Assembly: GCA_030680415.1 (NCBI GenBank)
Contig: JAUXVE010000079.1
Coordinates: forward strand, 22,382-86,381
Direction: 5' to 3'
Length of the DNA: 64,000 nt
Source of the DNA: Rubrivivax sp.
GTDB lineage: Bacteria > Pseudomonadota > Gammaproteobacteria > Burkholderiales > Burkholderiaceae_C
The notes under the pieces were generated by a model that did no database searches, had not been told where the DNA came from, and saw only the letters and a program-made list of their open reading frames with translations. Made by a program: the position numbers and the translations under genes. Each line of letters begins with the position of its first letter. Position 1 is the stretch's first letter. Of this stretch, positions 60,284-64,000 are shown piece by piece.

Positions 60284-61798
60284 TCAGGACCGAGCGGCCG
60301 CCGGCGGGGGCGGCAGCGGGGCTGCAACAGCCCCGCCGTGCAGCGGAAAACGCACCGTGAACAGGGCTCCCGGCGCGGTGGCGGTGGCACCGCTGCGCGG
60401 CCGCGCGTCGCTGACCGTGATCTCGGCGCCGTGGCGCTGCGCCACCTCCTGCACGATGGCCAGGCCCAGGCCACTGCCGTCGACCTGCGTGCCCAGGGCG
60501 CGGTAGAAGGGCCGGAACACCGCCTCGCGCTCGGCCGGCGCGATGCCGGGGCCGCTGTCCTCGACCTGCAGCACGACGACCTGGCCGAAGGGGTCGGGCA
60601 CGATGCGCGCGGTGACCGTGCCGCCGGTCGGCGTGTACTGCAGCGCGTTGTCGACGAGGTTGCGCACCATCTCGCTCAGCAGCACCGGCTCGGCCATCAG
60701 CGTGGTGCCGCCGCTGCCGGCCTCGGGGCCCTCGTAACCGAGGTCGATGCGCCGCGCCATCGAGCGCGGCACGAAGTCGCGCACCACGGCGCGTGTCACC
60801 GCTGCCAGATCGACCGCCCGGCGCCGCGCCTCGAGCCCGGCGTCTTCGGCCCGCGCCATCGCCAGCAGCTGGTTGACCATGTGCGCCGCGCGCTGGCTGG
60901 ACACCGCGATCTGACGCAGCGAATGCCGCAGCGACGCCGGGTCGCTGCGTCCGCTGTCGATTTCGCGCGCCGCCACTTCGGCCTGCGTGCGCAAGCCGGC
61001 CAGTGGCGTCTTCAGCTGGTGCGCGGCGTCGGCCAGGAAGTGACGCTGCGCGGCGATGGTGCGGTCCAGCCGCTGCAGCAGGTCGTTGATGGCGCGTACC
61101 AGCGGCACCACCTCGTCGGGCACGTCGCTTTCGGGGATCGGGCTCAGGTCGGTGCTTTCGCGCTTGCGGATGCGCAATTGCAGGCGCGCCAGCGGGTGGA
61201 TACCGCGTGAGAGCGCGAACCACACCAGCATCACCGCCAGCGGCAGGATCACGAACTGCGGCAGGATCACGCCCTTGATGATCTCGGTGGCCAGCGTCGA
61301 GCGCTTGCCCAGCGTTTCGGCGACCTGCACCAGCGCCTCGCTGTCGTCGCCCTGGCGCTGGTCGGTCAGCCTCACCCAGGCCACGCGCACCGGCTCGTCG
61401 CCGACCTGGTCGTCGCGGAAGCGCACCGCCGTGCCGCTGGCAGCGCCGTCGGACGGCACCGCGAGTTCGGCGTCGCCGGCCAGCAGCTCGCCGCGGCGGC
61501 CGAGGACCTGGAAGTAGATGCGGTCCTCATCGTCGGCGCGCGTCAGCGCCGCGGCGGCAAGTTCCAGTGCTGCGCGTGCCGCCTCCACGGAGCCGGCACC
61601 GGGTGCCGTCTGCACTTCGGCCTGGCGCGCCAGCGCGCGCACGACCTCGGCCAGGTCGCGGTCATACGGGCCATTGGCGATGGCCTGCGCGGCAATCCAG
61701 GTCAGCCCCAGGCTCATCGGCCACAGCAACAGCAAGGGGGCGAGCATCCAGTCGAGGATCTCGCCGAACAGCGAGCGCTGTTCGGGGCGGGAGAACAT
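60284..61798 (-). CDS. Sensor histidine kinase (TctE/QseC type)
   Basis: 504 residues. Two membrane helices (about 17-38 and 178-198) flank a periplasmic domain of about 140 residues; then a HAMP-like segment and the phosphoacceptor helix with His in LADAAHQLKTPLAGLR. ATPase domain: N-box NLVDNALQYT, G1 DSGPGI, G2 GSGLGLAI. Paired with the response regulator 42 bp upstream on the same strand. Members next to such regulators often sense tricarboxylates, but no transporter gene is here. Ends in a proline/alanine tail. Confidence 0.9.
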   Translation of the reverse strand: MFSRPEQRSLFGEILDWMLAPLLLLWPMSLGLTWIAAQAIANGPYDRDLAEVVRALARQAEVQTAPGAGSVEAARAALELAAAALTRADDEDRIYFQVLGRRGELLAGDAELAVPSDGAASGTAVRFRDDQVGDEPVRVAWVRLTDQRQGDDSEALVQVAETLGKRSTLATEIIKGVILPQFVILPLAVMLVWFALSRGIHPLARLQLRIRKRESTDLSPIPESDVPDEVVPLVRAINDLLQRLDRTIAAQRHFLADAAHQLKTPLAGLRTQAEVAAREIDSGRSDPASLRHSLRQIAVSSQRAAHMVNQLLAMARAEDAGLEARRRAVDLAAVTRAVVRDFVPRSMARRIDLGYEGPEAGSGGTTLMAEPVLLSEMVRNLVDNALQYTPTGGTVTARIVPDPFGQVVVLQVEDSGPGIAPAEREAVFRPFYRALGTQVDGSGLGLAIVQEVAQRHGAEITVSDARPRSGATATAPGALFTVRFPLHGGAVAAPLPPPPAAARS

Positions 61799-61840
61799 CG
61801 GTGTCAGGCGCCGCAGCGCAGTGCCGGCCGGCAGGCGCGT

Positions 61841-62512
61841 TCAGGCCGCAATTTTTTCCAGGCAGTAGCCCAGGCCGCGCACGGTGGCGATGCGCACCGG
61901 CCCCTGCTCGATCTTCTTGCGCAGGCGGTGGATGTAGACCTCGATGGCATTGTTGCTGACCTCTTCACCCCACTCGCACAGGCGCTCGACGAGCTGGTCC
62001 TTGCTCACGAGCCGGCCGGCGCGTTGCAGCAGCACCTCCAGCAGGCTCAATTCGCGCGCCGAAAGCTCCACCATCTGGTCGTTGAGGTAAGCCACGCGGC
62101 CGGTGGCGTCGAAGGTCAGCGGGCCGTGCTTGAGCAGGCTGGAGGCGGTGCCCAGGCCGCGCCGCGTGAGCGCGCGCACGCGGGCTTCCAGCTCCTGCAG
62201 CGAGAACGGCTTGGCCATGTAGTCGTCGGCGCCCAGATCCAGGCCCTTGACGCGCTGCTCCACGCTGTCGGCGGCGGTGAGGATCAGCACCGGCACGCTG
62301 TTGCCGCGGGCGCGTGTCTTGCGCAGCACTTCGAAGCCGTGCATCCTGGGCAGGCCCAGATCGAGGATCACGAGGTCGAATTCGTGCGAGGCCAGCGCGG
62401 CGTCGGCCTCACTGCCGGTGCCGACCTGATCGACCGCGTAGCCCGCGGCCCGCAGCGAACGCAACAGGCCGTCGGCCAGGATCTGGTCGTCTTCGGCGAT
62501 GAGGATACGCAT
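61841..62512 (-). CDS. OmpR/PhoB-type response regulator
   Basis: 223 residues from the ATG at 62512, preceded by GAGGAG. Receiver: D51 in LVILDLGLPRMHG, acidic pair in AEDDQ, Thr in LTAADS, Lys in MAKPFS. C-terminal winged helix: LSARELSLLEVLLQRAGRLVSKDQLV, then NAIEVYIHRLRKKIE. TctD/QseB-like. First gene of the two-component operon with the kinase downstream; divergent from recA with a 168-bp gap holding the LexA-type site. Confidence 0.93.
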   Translation of the reverse strand: MRILIAEDDQILADGLLRSLRAAGYAVDQVGTGSEADAALASHEFDLVILDLGLPRMHGFEVLRKTRARGNSVPVLILTAADSVEQRVKGLDLGADDYMAKPFSLQELEARVRALTRRGLGTASSLLKHGPLTFDATGRVAYLNDQMVELSARELSLLEVLLQRAGRLVSKDQLVERLCEWGEEVSNNAIEVYIHRLRKKIEQGPVRIATVRGLGYCLEKIAA

Positions 62513-62628
62513 GCGCTTGTCTCCTCTGGGCTGCGGCTGCATGGCCACGCACTGTCCGGCGGGTGCGTCGATTCTAGGCGGGCGTCGGCCCCGCCGGCTG
62601 AGGGCAGACACCCACCCCCTAGAAATAG

Positions 62629-62657
62629 CTGTACGAATATCCAGTCTCTGCCATAAT
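62629..62657 (+). promoter_or_regulatory. recA promoter with LexA-type operator
   Basis: CTGT-ACGAATAT-CCAG at 62629-62644 matches the LexA consensus CTGT-N8-ACAG with one change. CATAAT at 62652-62657 is a good -10; the hexamer 17 bp before it (CTGTAC) overlaps the operator, so bound LexA would block RNA polymerase. This places recA under SOS control. Confidence 0.7.
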
Positions 62658-62680
62658 CGATGCACACTCAGGAGGCCACC

Positions 62681-63761
<1,081 letters not shown>

Positions 63762-63778
<17 letters not shown>

Positions 63779-64000
63779 AATTAGTTTACGCGGGCGCGCC
63801 TTGCAATATCTGGCGCGCCGCGAGTACACCCGTGCCGAACTGGCGGCAAAACTTCGACCCTACGCACAGGTTGAAGATGATTTTGAACAAGTGCAACCCG
63901 TTGATTTAGAATCTGTCTTGGACAGTCTGGTAGACTCCGGCTACTTATCCGACGAGCGTGCTGCCACGCAGATTCTTCATGCCAGACGTCCTCGTTTCGG
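63762..64000 (+). CDS. recX: Regulatory protein RecX, N-terminal part (runs off window)
   Basis: GTG start overlapping the last 17 bases of recA. The frame reads [20 protein letters not shown], then [14 protein letters not shown] and [17 protein letters not shown], typical of RecX three-helix repeats, and stays open to the window end. RecX limits RecA filament growth. Bases 63841-63960 are 59 G/C of 120 by my count, clearly lower than the rest of the window, and codon use differs from all earlier genes. Confidence 0.88.

Overview
The window is a high-G+C chromosomal segment of a betaproteobacterium. Gene order and protein types point to Burkholderiales: hpf-ptsN-hprK, bamE-dapB, metX-metW, lptD-surA-ksgA, gatCAB next to mreBCD-mrdAB, and maeB facing thiL. 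My guess is the Rubrivivax/Leptothrix or Comamonadaceae neighbourhood, which is inference because no rRNA is present. I saw no tRNA, rRNA, CRISPR array, insertion-sequence transposase or phage gene. Most of the window is housekeeping genes in tight, often 1-14 bp overlapping operons.

Layout. 1-3576: the end of malate synthase G, a small membrane protein, a decayed second piece of the malate synthase gene, nested inverted repeats, and a compact minus-strand operon of an antitoxin-like protein, an XRE-HTH/ImmA-IrrE metalloprotease and a PIN-domain protein. 3577-7736: a three-gene binding-protein ABC importer of the ferric-iron type. 7766-16033: HIT protein, DksA-type zinc finger protein, flavin oxidoreductase, cyclophilin lipoprotein, zinc peptidases and a PAS sensor kinase. 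16160-18617: metW, metX and a GST on the minus strand. 19209-21353: hpf, ptsN, hprK; fur faces them. 21949-28719: bamE, dapB, exbB/exbD, leuS, lptE, holA. 28740-32685 (minus): ghrA, pncC, pgpA, thiL and a degenerate two-component pair. 32764-36307: maeB, a repeat array, a secreted guanyl-specific RNase and barstar. 36556-41014 (minus): ksgA, surA, lptD. 41073-45029: amgK-like kinase, ABC exporter, DedA. 45171-50693: M20 peptidase, lipase-like hydrolase, dienoyl-CoA isomerase-like crotonase, exonuclease III, pyrE, DUF4124 protein. 50712-54050 (minus): gatB, gatA, gatC. 54372-60171: mreB, mreC, mreD, mrdA, rodA. 60284-62512 (minus): sensor kinase and response regulator. 62681-64000: recA with a LexA-type operator and the start of recX.

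Functional themes are envelope building (BamE, LptD, LptE, SurA, Mre/Mrd, AmgK), translation and replication (LeuS, GatCAB, KsgA, HPF, HolA, RecA) and central metabolism (GlcB, MaeB, DapB, MetX/W, PyrE, ThiL).

Most notable: (i) the three-gene PIN / XRE-ImmA / small-protein operon, my best candidate for an uncharacterised toxin-antitoxin-like or stress-switch system; (ii) recurring gene debris, with recognisable fragments of glcB, a class II glutamine amidotransferase, cytosine deaminase and a histidine kinase; (iii) a response regulator whose phosphoacceptor Asp is Asn, beside the kinase fragment; (iv) palindromic repeats that supply gene ends or sit between convergent genes; (v) an abrupt change of codon use inside recA near 63,420 that continues to the window end, meaning either recombination or a chimeric assembly.
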